Positions 1-9,289 are shown, counted from the stretch's first letter. The stretch is DNA of 64,000 nt from Sideroxydans lithotrophicus (GCA_020723185.1 DYJI01000003.1:124001-188000); one strand, 5' to 3'. A program made the numbers and translations. The notes: a model not told the origin generated them from the sequence alone.

Positions 1-1
1 T

Positions 2-685
2 GCCCAAGTCGCGCGCGCCATCGGCATCCCCGATGTGGCGAATGCCGAGGCGGTGCAGGTATTGCAAGGGCTGTATCGCGCCTTCGTCGAAAAGGATGCG
101 ATGCTGGCAGAGATCAACCCGCTGATCCTGACCGCAGACAATCACGTCATTGCATTGGACGCCAAGTTCAATTTCGATTCGAACGCGCTGTACCGTCATC
201 CCGAGATCGTCGCCATGCGCGACCTGGACGAGGAAGATCCGGCGGAGATCGAGGCGTCGAAGTTCGATCTCTCCTATATCTCGCTCGATGGCGACATCGG
301 CTGTCTGGTGAACGGTGCGGGTCTGGCGATGGCGACCATGGACATCATCAAACTCTACGGCGGCAGACCGGCCAACTTCCTCGATGTGGGCGGCGGTGCC
401 TCGAAAGAAAAGGTCACGGAAGCATTCAAGCTGATGCTGAAGAATCCGCACTTGAAGGCGATCCTGGTGAACATCTTCGGCGGCATCATGAAGTGCGATG
501 TGATCGCAGAGGGCGTGGTGGCGGCAGCGCGCGAGGTGCATCTTGCCGTGCCGCTGGTGGTGCGACTGGAAGGTACCAACGTCGATCTGGGCAAGAAGAT
601 ACTGGCCGACTCTGGCCTGCCCATCATCTCCGGCAACGACATGGCGGACGCGGCGCAAAAGGTCGTCGCGGCGGCGAAAGGTTAA
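2..685 (+). CDS. sucC: Succinate-CoA ligase, beta subunit (5' end outside the window)
   Basis: C-terminal 227 residues of the ADP-forming succinyl-CoA synthetase beta subunit, the TCA-cycle enzyme converting succinyl-CoA to succinate with nucleoside triphosphate formation. The frame is open from base 2, so the start lies upstream of the window; the GTG at 35 is internal. The visible part covers the end of the ATP-grasp fold (AEINPLI, ALDAKF) and the ligase domain ([38 protein letters not shown]), all family landmarks. The stop is 2 bases before the sucD start, so the two subunits are co-translated. Confidence 0.96.
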   Translation, partial: AQVARAIGIPDVANAEAVQVLQGLYRAFVEKDAMLAEINPLILTADNHVIALDAKFNFDSNALYRHPEIVAMRDLDEEDPAEIEASKFDLSYISLDGDIGCLVNGAGLAMATMDIIKLYGGRPANFLDVGGGASKEKVTEAFKLMLKNPHLKAILVNIFGGIMKCDVIAEGVVAAAREVHLAVPLVVRLEGTNVDLGKKILADSGLPIISGNDMADAAQKVVAAAKG

Positions 686-687
686 TC

Positions 688-1569
688 ATGTCCATACTCA
701 TCAATAAAGACACCAAAGTCATCACCCAGGGCATGACCGGCAAGGTCGGCCAGTTCCACACCCAGCAATGCAAGGCCTACGCGAACGGGGCGAACTGTTT
801 TGTGGCAGGCGTGAATCCCAAGAAGGCGGGTGAGGATTTCGAGGGCATCCCGGTGTACGCCTCAGTGCGTGATGCGAAAGCGGCGACCGGTGCAACGGTG
901 TCGGTGATCTACGTCCCGCCTGCAGGTGCGGCGGCGGCCATCGACGAGGCGGTCGAGGCAGATCTCGATCTGGTCATCTGTATCACCGAGGGCATCCCGG
1001 TGCACGACATGATCAGGACGCGCTACAGGATGCAGGGCAAGAAGACCATCCTGATCGGCCCCAATTGCCCCGGCCTGATCACGCCGGACGAGATCAAGAT
1101 CGGCATCATGCCGGGCCACATCCACAAGAAGGGCCGCATCGGTGTGGTGTCGCGCTCCGGCACGCTGACATATGAGGCCGTGGGCCAGCTCACTGCGCTG
1201 GGCTACGGCCAGTCGTCCTGCGTCGGCATCGGCGGCGACCCGATCAACGGCCTCAAGCACATCGACGTGATGCGCATGTTCAACGACGATCCGGAGACCG
1301 ATGCGGTGATCATGGTGGGCGAGATCGGCGGCAGCGACGAGGAAGCCTGTGCGCGCTGGATCAAGCAGAACATGAAGAAACCGGTGGTCGGTTTCATCGC
1401 CGGCATCACCGCGCCGCCCGGCAAGCGTATGGGTCATGCCGGGGCAATCATCTCCGGCGGCGAGGGCGGTGCCGACCAGAAGCTGGCGGTGATGGAAGAA
1501 TGCGGCATCCACATCACGCGCAACCCGGCAGAGATGGGGCGCACGATGCAGAAGGTTTTGAAGGGTTAA
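688..1569 (+). CDS. sucD: Succinate-CoA ligase, alpha subunit
   Basis: 293 residues, normal for SucD. It binds CoA and carries the phosphohistidine intermediate of succinyl-CoA synthetase. Visible are the N-terminal CoA-binding Rossmann part ([14 protein letters not shown]), the PNCPG loop, and the [15 protein letters not shown] segment with the active-site His. The ATG at 688 is chosen because translation from it gives the canonical SucD N-terminus; the frame stays open upstream but only with sucC shadow sequence. It sits 2 bases after sucC and 3 bases before the TerC gene. Confidence 0.97.
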   Translation: MSILINKDTKVITQGMTGKVGQFHTQQCKAYANGANCFVAGVNPKKAGEDFEGIPVYASVRDAKAATGATVSVIYVPPAGAAAAIDEAVEADLDLVICITEGIPVHDMIRTRYRMQGKKTILIGPNCPGLITPDEIKIGIMPGHIHKKGRIGVVSRSGTLTYEAVGQLTALGYGQSSCVGIGGDPINGLKHIDVMRMFNDDPETDAVIMVGEIGGSDEEACARWIKQNMKKPVVGFIAGITAPPGKRMGHAGAIISGGEGGADQKLAVMEECGIHITRNPAEMGRTMQKVLKG

Positions 1570-1572
1570 TCG

Positions 1573-2325
1573 ATGCTGGAAATGTTGCAAACCCCCCAGT
1601 TCTGGGTGGACGTGTTCAAGATCATCATGATCGACCTGCTGCTGTCGGGCGACAACGCGGTGGTCATCGCGCTGGCCTGCCGCAACCTGCCGGAGGCGCA
1701 GCGCAAGAAAGGCATCCTGTACGGGGTGGGCGGGGCGATCGGCCTGCGCATCTTGCTGACCTTTTTCGCGGTCGGTTTACTGGCGCTGCCTTATCTGAAA
1801 CTGGTCGGCGCGCTGCTGTTGTTGTGGATCGGCATCAAGCTGATCCTGCCGGAAGACGAGGCGCATGGCGAGGGCAGCATCAAGGCCGAGGCTCATCTGT
1901 GGGGCGCGGTGAAGACCATCATCGTCGCCGATTTTGTGATGAGTCTCGACAATGTACTGGGCGTGGCGGCGGTAGCTAAGGATAACGTCTGGTTACTGGT
2001 GTTCGGTCTGTTGGTCAGCATCCCGATGATCGCCTGGAGCAGCCAGTTGGTGCTCAAGCTGATCGATCGTTATCCGGTCATCATCTACGCAGGTGGAGCC
2101 TTGCTCGGCTATGTGGCGGGCGAGATGCTGCTGGGCGAGGCCTTGTTGAAGCCGTTGGTAGAGGCGCACCATGTCTTGCATTGGATTGTGCCTGCCGTAT
2201 GTGCGCTGCTGGTGTTGGGTACAGGCAGGTGGCTGGCGGCACGCAAGGCGGCGGTGGCCACTGTGCGCGACCTGGCCGATGGTGAAGTGCCGGCAAGAGG
2301 GATGACGCGGAAGGGAGAAGCATGA
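1573..2325 (+). CDS. TerC-family integral membrane protein
   Basis: 250 residues with about seven hydrophobic segments. It has the TerC signature near the N-terminus (MIDLLLSGDNAVVIALA) and its inverted repeat counterpart (ADFVMSLDNVLGVAAVA), where the acidic residues in the membrane mark this family. Members such as YceF/YkoY-type proteins have been linked to Mn2+ export and to metallation of secreted proteins; the substrate here cannot be read from sequence. The stop overlaps the following UspA start as ATGA. No yybP-ykoY-type leader is expected because the gene follows sucD by 3 bases. Confidence 0.88.
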   Translation: MLEMLQTPQFWVDVFKIIMIDLLLSGDNAVVIALACRNLPEAQRKKGILYGVGGAIGLRILLTFFAVGLLALPYLKLVGALLLLWIGIKLILPEDEAHGEGSIKAEAHLWGAVKTIIVADFVMSLDNVLGVAAVAKDNVWLLVFGLLVSIPMIAWSSQLVLKLIDRYPVIIYAGGALLGYVAGEMLLGEALLKPLVEAHHVLHWIVPAVCALLVLGTGRWLAARKAAVATVRDLADGEVPARGMTRKGEA

Positions 2326-2750
2326 TGAAGATTCTGGTTCCGGTGGATGGCTCCGAGCATTCCTTGCACGCCGTGCGGCATGCGTTGGTGCTGCACGATT
2401 CTCTGAAGGCTGTGCCGGAGTTGGTGTTGCTCAATGTCCAGCGCAGTGTGGCGCAGGGTAACGTCAAACTGCTGATCGATGCGCAGACCATAGACGACTA
2501 CCAGCGAGAGCAGGGCATGGCCGCGCTGGAGACGGCGCGTCACGTGCTGGACCAACGCGGGATCGCCTATCAGTATCACCTGAGTGTCGGCCATCCGGCT
2601 GAAGCGATCGCGCAGTACGCGGCAAAGCACGGGGTGTCGCACATCGTCATCGGCGCACACGGCGAGGGAGGATTGGGGAAACGATTGCTAGGCTCGATCG
2701 TGGCCCAAGTGTTGGAAACCACCGCGCTCCCGGTGACGGTCGTGCGCTGA
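2322..2750 (+). CDS. Universal stress protein (UspA family)
   Basis: 142 residues, a single Usp domain. The N-terminal strand and loop (ILVPVDGSEHSLHA) and the C-terminal ATP-binding pattern G-x2-G-x9-G-S (from GAHGEGG to GS) are intact, which suggests the nucleotide-binding subclass. The start overlaps the TerC stop (ATGA), so translation is probably coupled. Its ligand and targets are unknown. It ends the sucCD-terC-usp block; 102 bases follow before the signalling cluster. Confidence 0.9.
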   Translation: MMKILVPVDGSEHSLHAVRHALVLHDSLKAVPELVLLNVQRSVAQGNVKLLIDAQTIDDYQREQGMAALETARHVLDQRGIAYQYHLSVGHPAEAIAQYAAKHGVSHIVIGAHGEGGLGKRLLGSIVAQVLETTALPVTVVR

Positions 2751-2782
2751 GGCAAAGCGCTGATAAATCAATCAGGTATGGA

Positions 2783-2810
2783 TTGACATTCAAATTTGTT
2801 TTAGTATCTG
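2783..2810 (+). promoter_or_regulatory. Candidate sigma70 promoter of the kinase cluster
   Basis: A perfect -35 hexamer TTGACA (2783-2788) with a 16-base spacer to TATCTG (2805-2810), which matches only the first half of the -10 consensus. It lies in the AT-rich 102-base gap before the CHASE2 kinase, the only gap over 70 bases between 1573 and 15251, so it is the natural place for the cluster promoter. Confidence 0.4.
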
Positions 2811-2827
2811 CCCGGCAGTTCATAAAA

Positions 2828-2842
2828 AATTGAATAAAAGCT
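2828..2842 (+). repeat. 15-base direct repeat AATTGAATAAAAGCT, copy 1
   Basis: Identical to 6214-6228. This copy ends 10 bases upstream of the kinase start codon; the other ends 16 bases upstream of the FHA gene start. Confidence 0.6.
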
Positions 2843-2852
2843 CAGGGCGAAC

Positions 2853-5375
2853 ATGAGAAAAACCGCGTTTTGGAAGACCGACTGGTTCACTGCGTCAGTG
2901 GTGGTGGTGGTCTTTCTGTTCAGTGCCAGCACCGATCTGATCCAGAGTCTGGAGCGCAAGGCCTATGACTGGGGTGTGGTGGCTTCAACACGTCAGCCGA
3001 GTGACAAGGTCGCCGTCATCGCGATCGATGATGCGAGCATCGCCAACCTCGGGCGTTGGCCGTGGCCGCGCGAGATACAGGCCAAGCTGCTGGATGTGCT
3101 GGCGGAAGGCAAACCCAAAGTGATCGGGCACACCGCGCTGTTCTTCGAGCCCCAGGTCGACGCGGGGCTGGATTACATCCTGAACATCGCAGCCGTACTC
3201 GAGCAGACCAAGCTTGCCGAGACGAACCCGGAACAGTGGCTTGAACTGCAAGGTTTGATGCAGGAAGCTTTGCTGCACCTGGACAACGACCAGAAGCTGG
3301 CCGAGAGCATGGGGCAGATCCACAACGTGCTGCTGGGCATGTATTTCGAGTTGGGCGAGCCGCAAGGCAACCCCGATGCGCCGTTGCCGGATTATGTCCT
3401 GAAGAACAATCTGATGAATGTGCAGGGTGGTGCGGAGGGTGCTTTCCCTATCCCGTCATTCAATGCATTGGTACCTATCCCGGTGTTGGGCCAGCAGGCA
3501 TTGGCATTGGGGCATTTGAATGCCACTCCCGATGTGGACGGTGCGATCCGCACTGAACCACTGGTGCTGAGTCACTATGACCAGTTCTACCCTTCCTTGT
3601 CGCTGGTGCTGGCAGCCAAAAGTCTGAATCTCGGTGTGCAGGATATCCAGGTCACACTGGGAGAAGGGGTGCGGGTGGGCAACCTAAAGATCGCGACTGA
3701 TCCGGCACTGCGCATGAACACCTATTTCTACGCCGATCAGGTGGGGCGTCCGGCGTTCCAGGTGGATTCATTCTATGACGTACTGACCGGCAAGATCCCC
3801 GCCGAAAAATACCGCGACAAGATCGTGCTGATCGGTGCTACCGCTGCGGGGGTGGGCTCATCGCAGGTTACGCCGGTGTCGGCAGTGACGCCGCCGGTAG
3901 TGACCTTGGCGCATTCGGTCTCCAGTATCCTGAAGCAGGACTTCTTCGTTGCACCGACATGGGGTTTGTGGGCAGAGATCGGTGCGTTCTCCGTGATCGC
4001 CATCTATCTGATCGTCTTGTTGCCGCGCCTGGGTGCGGGATTGGGGGCGGCGATCACTGCTGTGTTGTTCCTGACCTTGCTGGGGGTGCACTTCGCCTTG
4101 ATGACGACGCAGGCGATGTGGCTGCAGCTGATGCTGCCCGCAGTCTTGCTGTTGGTTGGACACTTGCTGTTGACGACCAAGCGCTTCCTGGTGACCGAGA
4201 AGGGCAAGGAAAAGTCGGACGCCGATTCTGCCGAGAGCAACCGCATGCTGGGGCTGGCTTTCCAGGGGCAGGGTCAACTGGATATGGCGTTCGACAAGTT
4301 CCGCAAGGTGCCGCTGGACGATAGCCTGATGGATGTGCTGTACAACCTGGGTCTGGATTTCGAGCGCAAGCGTCAGTTCAACAAGGCAGAGGCCGTGTTC
4401 AAGTATATGTCCGGACACGATCCCAAGTTCCGCGATCTGGAGCAGCGCATGAATCAGGCCAAGACGATGTCGGAGACCATCATCCTGGGCGGCAGTTCGG
4501 GGCGCAGCAACGACAGTACGATGAAACTCGATCAGGCAGGTATCGCCAAGCCCATGCTGGGGCGATACCAGATCGAGAAGGAGCTGGGCAAAGGCGCGAT
4601 GGGCGTGGTGTATCTGGGCAAGGACCCAAAGATCAGCCGCATCGTTGCGATCAAGACCATGGCGCTGGCGCAGGAGTTCGAGCCGGATGAGCTGGAAGAT
4701 GTGAAGGCTCGTTTCTTCCGCGAGGCCGAGACGGCAGGCCGCCTGAACCATCCGAATATCGTCACCATGTATGACGCGGGCGAGGAACACGACCTGGCCT
4801 ATATCGCGATGGAATTCCTCAAGGGCAAGGATCTGGTGTCATATACCAAGCCGGACGCGCTGCTGCCATTGTCCCAAGTCCTCTCGATCACGGCTCGCGT
4901 GGCGGATGCACTGGGATATGCGCATAGTCTGAATGTGGTGCACCGCGATATCAAACCTGCCAACATCATGTATGACACGGAGAGCGATACGGTGAAGGTG
5001 ACAGACTTCGGTATCGCGCGCATCACCGACTCTTCCAAGACCAAGACAGGCATGGTGTTGGGCACACCGTCGTATATGTCACCGGAACAGTTGTCGGGTG
5101 CCAAGATCGAGGGGCATTCCGACCTGTTCTCGCTGGGCGTGAGTCTGTATCAATTGGCCTGTGGTAAGCTGCCGTTCGAAGGGGATTCCATGGCGCAACT
5201 GATGTTCAGGATCGCCAATGAGCCGCCCAAGGATATCCTGAGTATCAAGCCGGACATCCCGCCATGTGTGGTCGCCATCATCAACAAGGCATTGGCGAAG
5301 AAGGTCGAAGAACGTTTCGAGAACGGTGCCGCGATGGCAGAAGCCATCCGCCAGTGTGCATCCTCGTTGAAGTGA
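2853..5375 (+). CDS. CHASE2-domain transmembrane Ser/Thr protein kinase
   Basis: 840 residues. Order: one N-terminal membrane segment (about 10-27), an extracytoplasmic CHASE2 sensor (about 30-360), three closely spaced membrane segments (about 370-440), a cytoplasmic TPR-like stretch (about 465-530), a Ser/Thr-rich juxtamembrane segment, and a Hanks-type kinase domain (about 570-835). Kinase motifs are complete: glycine loop GKGAMG, VAIK with K601, HRDIKPAN with H697 and D699, DFG with D718, and SPE in place of APE. It should therefore be an active kinase switched by an external or membrane signal. It opens an eight-gene same-strand cluster and is followed after 16 bases by a PP2C phosphatase, its likely antagonist. 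T542 in SETIIL is a plausible autophosphorylation site. The signal sensed is unknown. Confidence 0.93.
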   Translation: MRKTAFWKTDWFTASVVVVVFLFSASTDLIQSLERKAYDWGVVASTRQPSDKVAVIAIDDASIANLGRWPWPREIQAKLLDVLAEGKPKVIGHTALFFEPQVDAGLDYILNIAAVLEQTKLAETNPEQWLELQGLMQEALLHLDNDQKLAESMGQIHNVLLGMYFELGEPQGNPDAPLPDYVLKNNLMNVQGGAEGAFPIPSFNALVPIPVLGQQALALGHLNATPDVDGAIRTEPLVLSHYDQFYPSLSLVLAAKSLNLGVQDIQVTLGEGVRVGNLKIATDPALRMNTYFYADQVGRPAFQVDSFYDVLTGKIPAEKYRDKIVLIGATAAGVGSSQVTPVSAVTPPVVTLAHSVSSILKQDFFVAPTWGLWAEIGAFSVIAIYLIVLLPRLGAGLGAAITAVLFLTLLGVHFALMTTQAMWLQLMLPAVLLLVGHLLLTTKRFLVTEKGKEKSDADSAESNRMLGLAFQGQGQLDMAFDKFRKVPLDDSLMDVLYNLGLDFERKRQFNKAEAVFKYMSGHDPKFRDLEQRMNQAKTMSETIILGGSSGRSNDSTMKLDQAGIAKPMLGRYQIEKELGKGAMGVVYLGKDPKISRIVAIKTMALAQEFEPDELEDVKARFFREAETAGRLNHPNIVTMYDAGEEHDLAYIAMEFLKGKDLVSYTKPDALLPLSQVLSITARVADALGYAHSLNVVHRDIKPANIMYDTESDTVKVTDFGIARITDSSKTKTGMVLGTPSYMSPEQLSGAKIEGHSDLFSLGVSLYQLACGKLPFEGDSMAQLMFRIANEPPKDILSIKPDIPPCVVAIINKALAKKVEERFENGAAMAEAIRQCASSLK

Positions 5376-5391
5376 TCGGCAGGGGGAACGA

Positions 5392-6219
5392 GTGAACCTT
5401 AACCAAGCGTTGGAAATCGTCGGGCAAACCAACCCCGGCATGGTGCGTTCCCATAACGAGGACAGCATCACCTTCGATGCAGAATATGGTCTGGCTGTAC
5501 TGGCCGATGGCATGGGTGGCTATAACGCCGGCGAGGTCGCCAGCGGGATCGCGGTCTCAGTGTTGGCGAGCGAGATACGCCACCGTCTGGAGACGGTCAG
5601 CCCCGAGCAGAAAGAGTCCGGCAGCGATGAAGAGGTCGGTGTGGCGCTGTTGCGGGACAATGTGAAGAAGGCGAACCTGTCCATCTTCAATGCGGCCCAG
5701 AGCCAGCCGCAATATGCCGGCATGGGAACCACCATCGTCGCCGGATTGTTCTACGATGATCGGGTCGCCGTGGCACATGTCGGGGACTCGCGCATGTACC
5801 GTCTGCGCGGCGAGGCATTCGAGACGATCACGCGCGACCATTCATTGCTGCAGGAACAGATAGACAGCGGTGTCATCAGCAAGGAATTGGCGCGGCTCTC
5901 GCAGAACAAGAATCTTGTGACCCGTGCGGTCGGTATCGACGCGGAGGTCGTGCCAGAAGTCCATGTATATGACGTCGAGGTGGGTGATATCTATCTTTTC
6001 TGCTCCGATGGTCTGAATGACATGGTGGAGGATGAAGATATCGGTGCAACGTTGCAGATGCTGCAGGGGAATCTGCCATTGGCTGCCAATCAGTTGATCG
6101 AGCAGGCCAATGACAATGGGGGGCGTGACAATGTGTCGGTCATCCTGGTCAAGATCAAGGGCGGCTACGCGGTGCCGCGAGGCTTGTGGGCGAAGTTGGT
6201 ATCCTGGTTCAGGAATTGA
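5392..6219 (+). CDS. PP2C-family Ser/Thr protein phosphatase
   Basis: 275 residues, cytosolic, one PPM/PP2C domain. The metal-binding motifs are all present: RSHNEDS near the N-terminus, LADGMGG, AHVGDSR, FCSDGLND and GGRDNVSV. It should be an active Mn2+/Mg2+-dependent phosphatase. GTG start at 5392, preceded by an AGGGGGAACGA Shine-Dalgarno stretch. Position between a Ser/Thr kinase and an FHA protein suggests it reverses kinase-dependent phosphorylation in this cluster. The last codons overlap the second copy of the AATTGAATAAAAGCT repeat. Confidence 0.94.
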   Translation: MNLNQALEIVGQTNPGMVRSHNEDSITFDAEYGLAVLADGMGGYNAGEVASGIAVSVLASEIRHRLETVSPEQKESGSDEEVGVALLRDNVKKANLSIFNAAQSQPQYAGMGTTIVAGLFYDDRVAVAHVGDSRMYRLRGEAFETITRDHSLLQEQIDSGVISKELARLSQNKNLVTRAVGIDAEVVPEVHVYDVEVGDIYLFCSDGLNDMVEDEDIGATLQMLQGNLPLAANQLIEQANDNGGRDNVSVILVKIKGGYAVPRGLWAKLVSWFRN

Positions 6220-6228
6220 ATAAAAGCT
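6214..6228 (+). repeat. 15-base direct repeat AATTGAATAAAAGCT, copy 2
   Basis: Identical to 2828-2842. It spans the phosphatase stop codon and lies just before the FHA gene. Confidence 0.6.
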
Positions 6229-6244
6229 AATACGGGGAAATAAA

Positions 6245-6985
6245 ATGCCGGCAAAATTGATACTCAGCATGGACGGTTCGGTGATCAAGGATTATCCGCT
6301 GACCAAGGAGCGGACCACCATCGGGCGCAAACCGCACAACGATATCGTCATCGACAATCTGGCTGTCAGCAGCGAGCATGCTGCGGTCATCACCATCCTC
6401 AACGACTCGTTCTTCGAAGATCTGAACAGCACCAACGGATCGATGGTCAACGGCGCGCCGACGCAAAAGCACTTCCTGCAGAACAACGATGTGATCGAGA
6501 TCGGCAAGTACAAGCTCAAGTACCTGAACGACCAGCCCACCCAGACCTCGGCTGCGGACTTCGAGAAGACCATGGTGTTGCGCGCCCCCGTCAAACCGTC
6601 GGCCGCATCGGTGGTGCCGGTGGCCGAGTCGGGAGCAAAGTTCGAGTCGACCACGCAATACAATGCGACAGCTCCCAAGCCGACGTCTGCCGCCGCTCCG
6701 GCAACTGCGCCGACCCCGACACCTGTTGCGGTGATCCAGATCCTGAACGGTCCGAATCTGGGCAAAGAACTGGAACTCAGCAAGAACCTGACCACGCTGG
6801 GCAAGCCAGGCGTGCAGGTGGCAGTCCTGGCACGCCGACCGCATGGCTACTTCATCACGCACGTCGAGGGGGGCAGCTTCCCGCTGGTGAATGGTTCTTC
6901 CATCGGAGAGCAGCCGCATCAGTTGAACGACCATGATGTGATCGAGCTGGCTGGTATCAAGATGGAGTTCTACCTCAAGAACTGA
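6245..6985 (+). CDS. Two-FHA-domain phosphothreonine-binding adaptor
   Basis: 246 residues. The first FHA domain (about 15-95) has the phosphothreonine-binding pattern: GRKPHNDI, SSEH, and DLNSTNGS. A Pro/Ala/Thr linker follows (about 100-165). The second FHA-like domain (about 165-245) has lost GR and SxxH and keeps only a VNG turn, so it is probably structural. T109 in EKTMVLRA, just after the first domain, resembles the phospho-threonine acceptor motif before the FHA domain of GarA/OdhI-type proteins (comparison from memory). Context suggests it reads the output of the kinase two genes upstream. Confidence 0.9.
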   Translation: MPAKLILSMDGSVIKDYPLTKERTTIGRKPHNDIVIDNLAVSSEHAAVITILNDSFFEDLNSTNGSMVNGAPTQKHFLQNNDVIEIGKYKLKYLNDQPTQTSAADFEKTMVLRAPVKPSAASVVPVAESGAKFESTTQYNATAPKPTSAAAPATAPTPTPVAVIQILNGPNLGKELELSKNLTTLGKPGVQVAVLARRPHGYFITHVEGGSFPLVNGSSIGEQPHQLNDHDVIELAGIKMEFYLKN

Positions 6986-6996
6986 CAGGGGCTGAT

Positions 6997-7050
6997 ATGA
7001 CCTTGTCGCCCGAATCTTTCATCATCGCCTGCCCTGAGAGCGAAACATGA
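6997..7050 (+). CDS. Possible 17-residue micro-ORF coupled to the adenylate cyclase
   Basis: ATG at 6997 preceded by AGGGG (spacing about 5), 17 codons (MTLSPESFIIACPESET), and a TGA that overlaps the ATG of the adenylate cyclase as ATGA. The arrangement would let ribosomes finishing here start the cyclase. It fills the only gap between the FHA and cyclase genes. There is no homology evidence; it may simply be a leader for translational coupling or chance. Confidence 0.3.
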   Translation: MTLSPESFIIACPESET

Positions 7051-9278
7051 AGAAGCATGCCCTGCTGATCGTATTGGGCATGCTGGCGGTGTTGCTGTTC
7101 CTTGGCGATGCAGCAGGTATCTATCGTCTGGGCTTCGTCCGCTATGGCGATGCGCAACTGTATGATTACCGTCTGCGCCTTTCATTGCCCAATCAGGGCG
7201 ATGACCGCATCGTGATCCTCGATATCGATGAGAAGAGCCTGAAGCAGGAAGGCCGCTGGCCCTGGGGCCGGGACAAGATGGCAGGACTGGTCGATGCGCT
7301 TTTCGACAGATACGGGGTGGCGACCGTCGGCTTCGACGTGGTGTTCGCCGAGCCGGACAACAGTTCCGGCCTGAACGTCCTGCAAGCCCTGGGCGAAAAA
7401 CAATTTCGCGATGTCGAGCAATTCCATTCCGTTCTGAACCAGATCCGGCCTGCACTGCAATACGATGCCCTGTTCGCGGAAAGACTGAAAGGGCGCAAGG
7501 TGGTCTTGGGCTACTACTTCAGCAATAGCGAGAACGGGGAGCCTGCGAGCAGATCGGGTGGTCTGCCCGCACCCGTATTCCCGGCAGAGATTTTTCGTGG
7601 GCGCGCAGTGGGGTTGAGCGTTTGGGATGGCTATGGAGCCAATCTGCAAACGTTGCAGTCCAGTGCCGCTTCGGCGGGGCACTTCAATCCCCTGGTGGAT
7701 TTCGACGGCGTGGTGCGGCGCATCCCCATGCTGGTCGAGCACGAAGGTCAAATCTACGAATCCCTTTCCCTTGCGGTCGTGCGTAGCGTGCTGGATATGC
7801 CCAGGCTGGTGCCAGGTTTCGCGGGCGAACAGGCGCAGGGCTATGGCGGTCTGGAATGGCTGACGGTGGAGTCGGCCCAAGGCGGTTTGACCATACCGGT
7901 CGATGCCGAGGTCAGTGCTTTGATCCCCTACAGCGGCAAGCGCAACACGTTCCGGTACATCTCCGCGACCGATGTATTGCACGGCAAGGCCGAGCAGAGT
8001 GCATTGCAGAACAAGATCGTCCTTGTGGGAACGTCCGCCCCGGGCCTGATGGATATGCGCAGTACACCGGTCGGAGAGGTCTATCCCGGTGTGGAGGTGC
8101 ACGCGAACATGATCAGCGGCATCCTCAATCAGGAAATCAAACAGCATCCGCCCTACATGCTTGGGGCCAATGTGGTCTTGATGCTGCTCATCGGTATCAG
8201 TCTGGGCGTCCTGTTGCCGCTGTTGAGTCCGATACGCGGCATGCTGCTGTCATTACTGTTCCTGTCGGGCGATGTCGCGCTGAACCTTGCGCTCTGGAAC
8301 TATGCCGATCTCGCCATGCCGATGGCGGGCGGGATACTGGTCATCCTGACACTGTTCGCGTTGAACATGAGCTTTGGCTATTTCGTGGAATCGCGCGCGA
8401 AGCGCCAGATCACCGGCTTGTTCGGCCAGTATGTGCCAGGGGAGTTGGTCGACGAGATGGCCAAGCGCCCGGAAAGCGTGTCGATGGAGGGCGATAGCCG
8501 GGAAATGACCATCCTGTTCTCCGATGTGCGCAGTTTCACCACCATTTCTGAGGGGCTGGATCCGAAGGAGCTCTCGCAACTGATGAACGAGTTCCTCACC
8601 CCGCTGTCGCGCGTCATTTACAAGCAGCGCGGCACGATTGATAAATACATGGGCGACTGTATCATGGCATTCTGGGGTGCGCCCCTGCCTGATCAGGATC
8701 ATGCGCAACACGCGGTATTGGCCGGCATGGAGATGCAGCGCGCACTGGACGAGTTGCAGCCGCATTTCAAATCCCGGGGTTGGCCAGAGATACATATCGG
8801 TGTCGGTGTCAATACCGGGCGGGTGAGCGTCGGCAACATGGGATCGGAAGTGCGCGTGGCCTATACAGTGATGGGAGATGCTGTGAACCTCGCTTCACGA
8901 CTCGAAGGGATCACCAAGGAATACGGGGTCGTGATGCTGGTGGGTGAGGCGACCAAACAGGCGACGCCGCAGATCGTCTACCGCGAGGTGGATATGGTGC
9001 GGGTCAAGGGCAAGGAACAGCCCGTGGCGATCTTTGAGCCTCATGGCCTGGCCGGAGAGGTCGCCAAAGAGAAGCTCGACGAGATCAAGCTGTTCCACCA
9101 GGCATTGCGCACCTACCGCAAACAGGATTGGGACAAGGCCGATCTGGAGTTCTTGAGCCTGCAGAACATGTCACCGGATTGCAAGCTGTACCGCGTCTAC
9201 GCAGAGCGTGTAACGTACTACCGCAACAATCCCCCCGGAGAGGGCTGGGACGGCGTGTTCACTTTCAAAACGAAATGA
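7047..9278 (+). CDS. CHASE2-domain class III adenylate cyclase
   Basis: 743 residues: N-terminal membrane segment (about 7-22), CHASE2 sensor (about 30-360), three membrane segments (about 370-450), then a class III nucleotide cyclase domain (about 480-660). Both metal-binding aspartates are present (D493 in FSDVRSF, D537 in KYMGD). K533 is the expected adenine-recognising lysine, and the NLASRLE segment supplies the transition-state Asn and Arg, so ATP rather than GTP is the likely substrate. The C-terminal about 80 residues form a short helical tail. It has the same sensor architecture as the kinase at 2853, so both may respond to related signals. The next gene is a predicted cAMP phosphodiesterase. 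Confidence 0.94.
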   Translation: MKKHALLIVLGMLAVLLFLGDAAGIYRLGFVRYGDAQLYDYRLRLSLPNQGDDRIVILDIDEKSLKQEGRWPWGRDKMAGLVDALFDRYGVATVGFDVVFAEPDNSSGLNVLQALGEKQFRDVEQFHSVLNQIRPALQYDALFAERLKGRKVVLGYYFSNSENGEPASRSGGLPAPVFPAEIFRGRAVGLSVWDGYGANLQTLQSSAASAGHFNPLVDFDGVVRRIPMLVEHEGQIYESLSLAVVRSVLDMPRLVPGFAGEQAQGYGGLEWLTVESAQGGLTIPVDAEVSALIPYSGKRNTFRYISATDVLHGKAEQSALQNKIVLVGTSAPGLMDMRSTPVGEVYPGVEVHANMISGILNQEIKQHPPYMLGANVVLMLLIGISLGVLLPLLSPIRGMLLSLLFLSGDVALNLALWNYADLAMPMAGGILVILTLFALNMSFGYFVESRAKRQITGLFGQYVPGELVDEMAKRPESVSMEGDSREMTILFSDVRSFTTISEGLDPKELSQLMNEFLTPLSRVIYKQRGTIDKYMGDCIMAFWGAPLPDQDHAQHAVLAGMEMQRALDELQPHFKSRGWPEIHIGVGVNTGRVSVGNMGSEVRVAYTVMGDAVNLASRLEGITKEYGVVMLVGEATKQATPQIVYREVDMVRVKGKEQPVAIFEPHGLAGEVAKEKLDEIKLFHQALRTYRKQDWDKADLEFLSLQNMSPDCKLYRVYAERVTYYRNNPPGEGWDGVFTFKTK

Positions 9279-9289
9279 GCTGACGAACG

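Noticed and set aside
2744-2760. GCGCT/AGCGC hairpin at the uspA stop as a terminator
   Set aside because: Only five base pairs and no T run.
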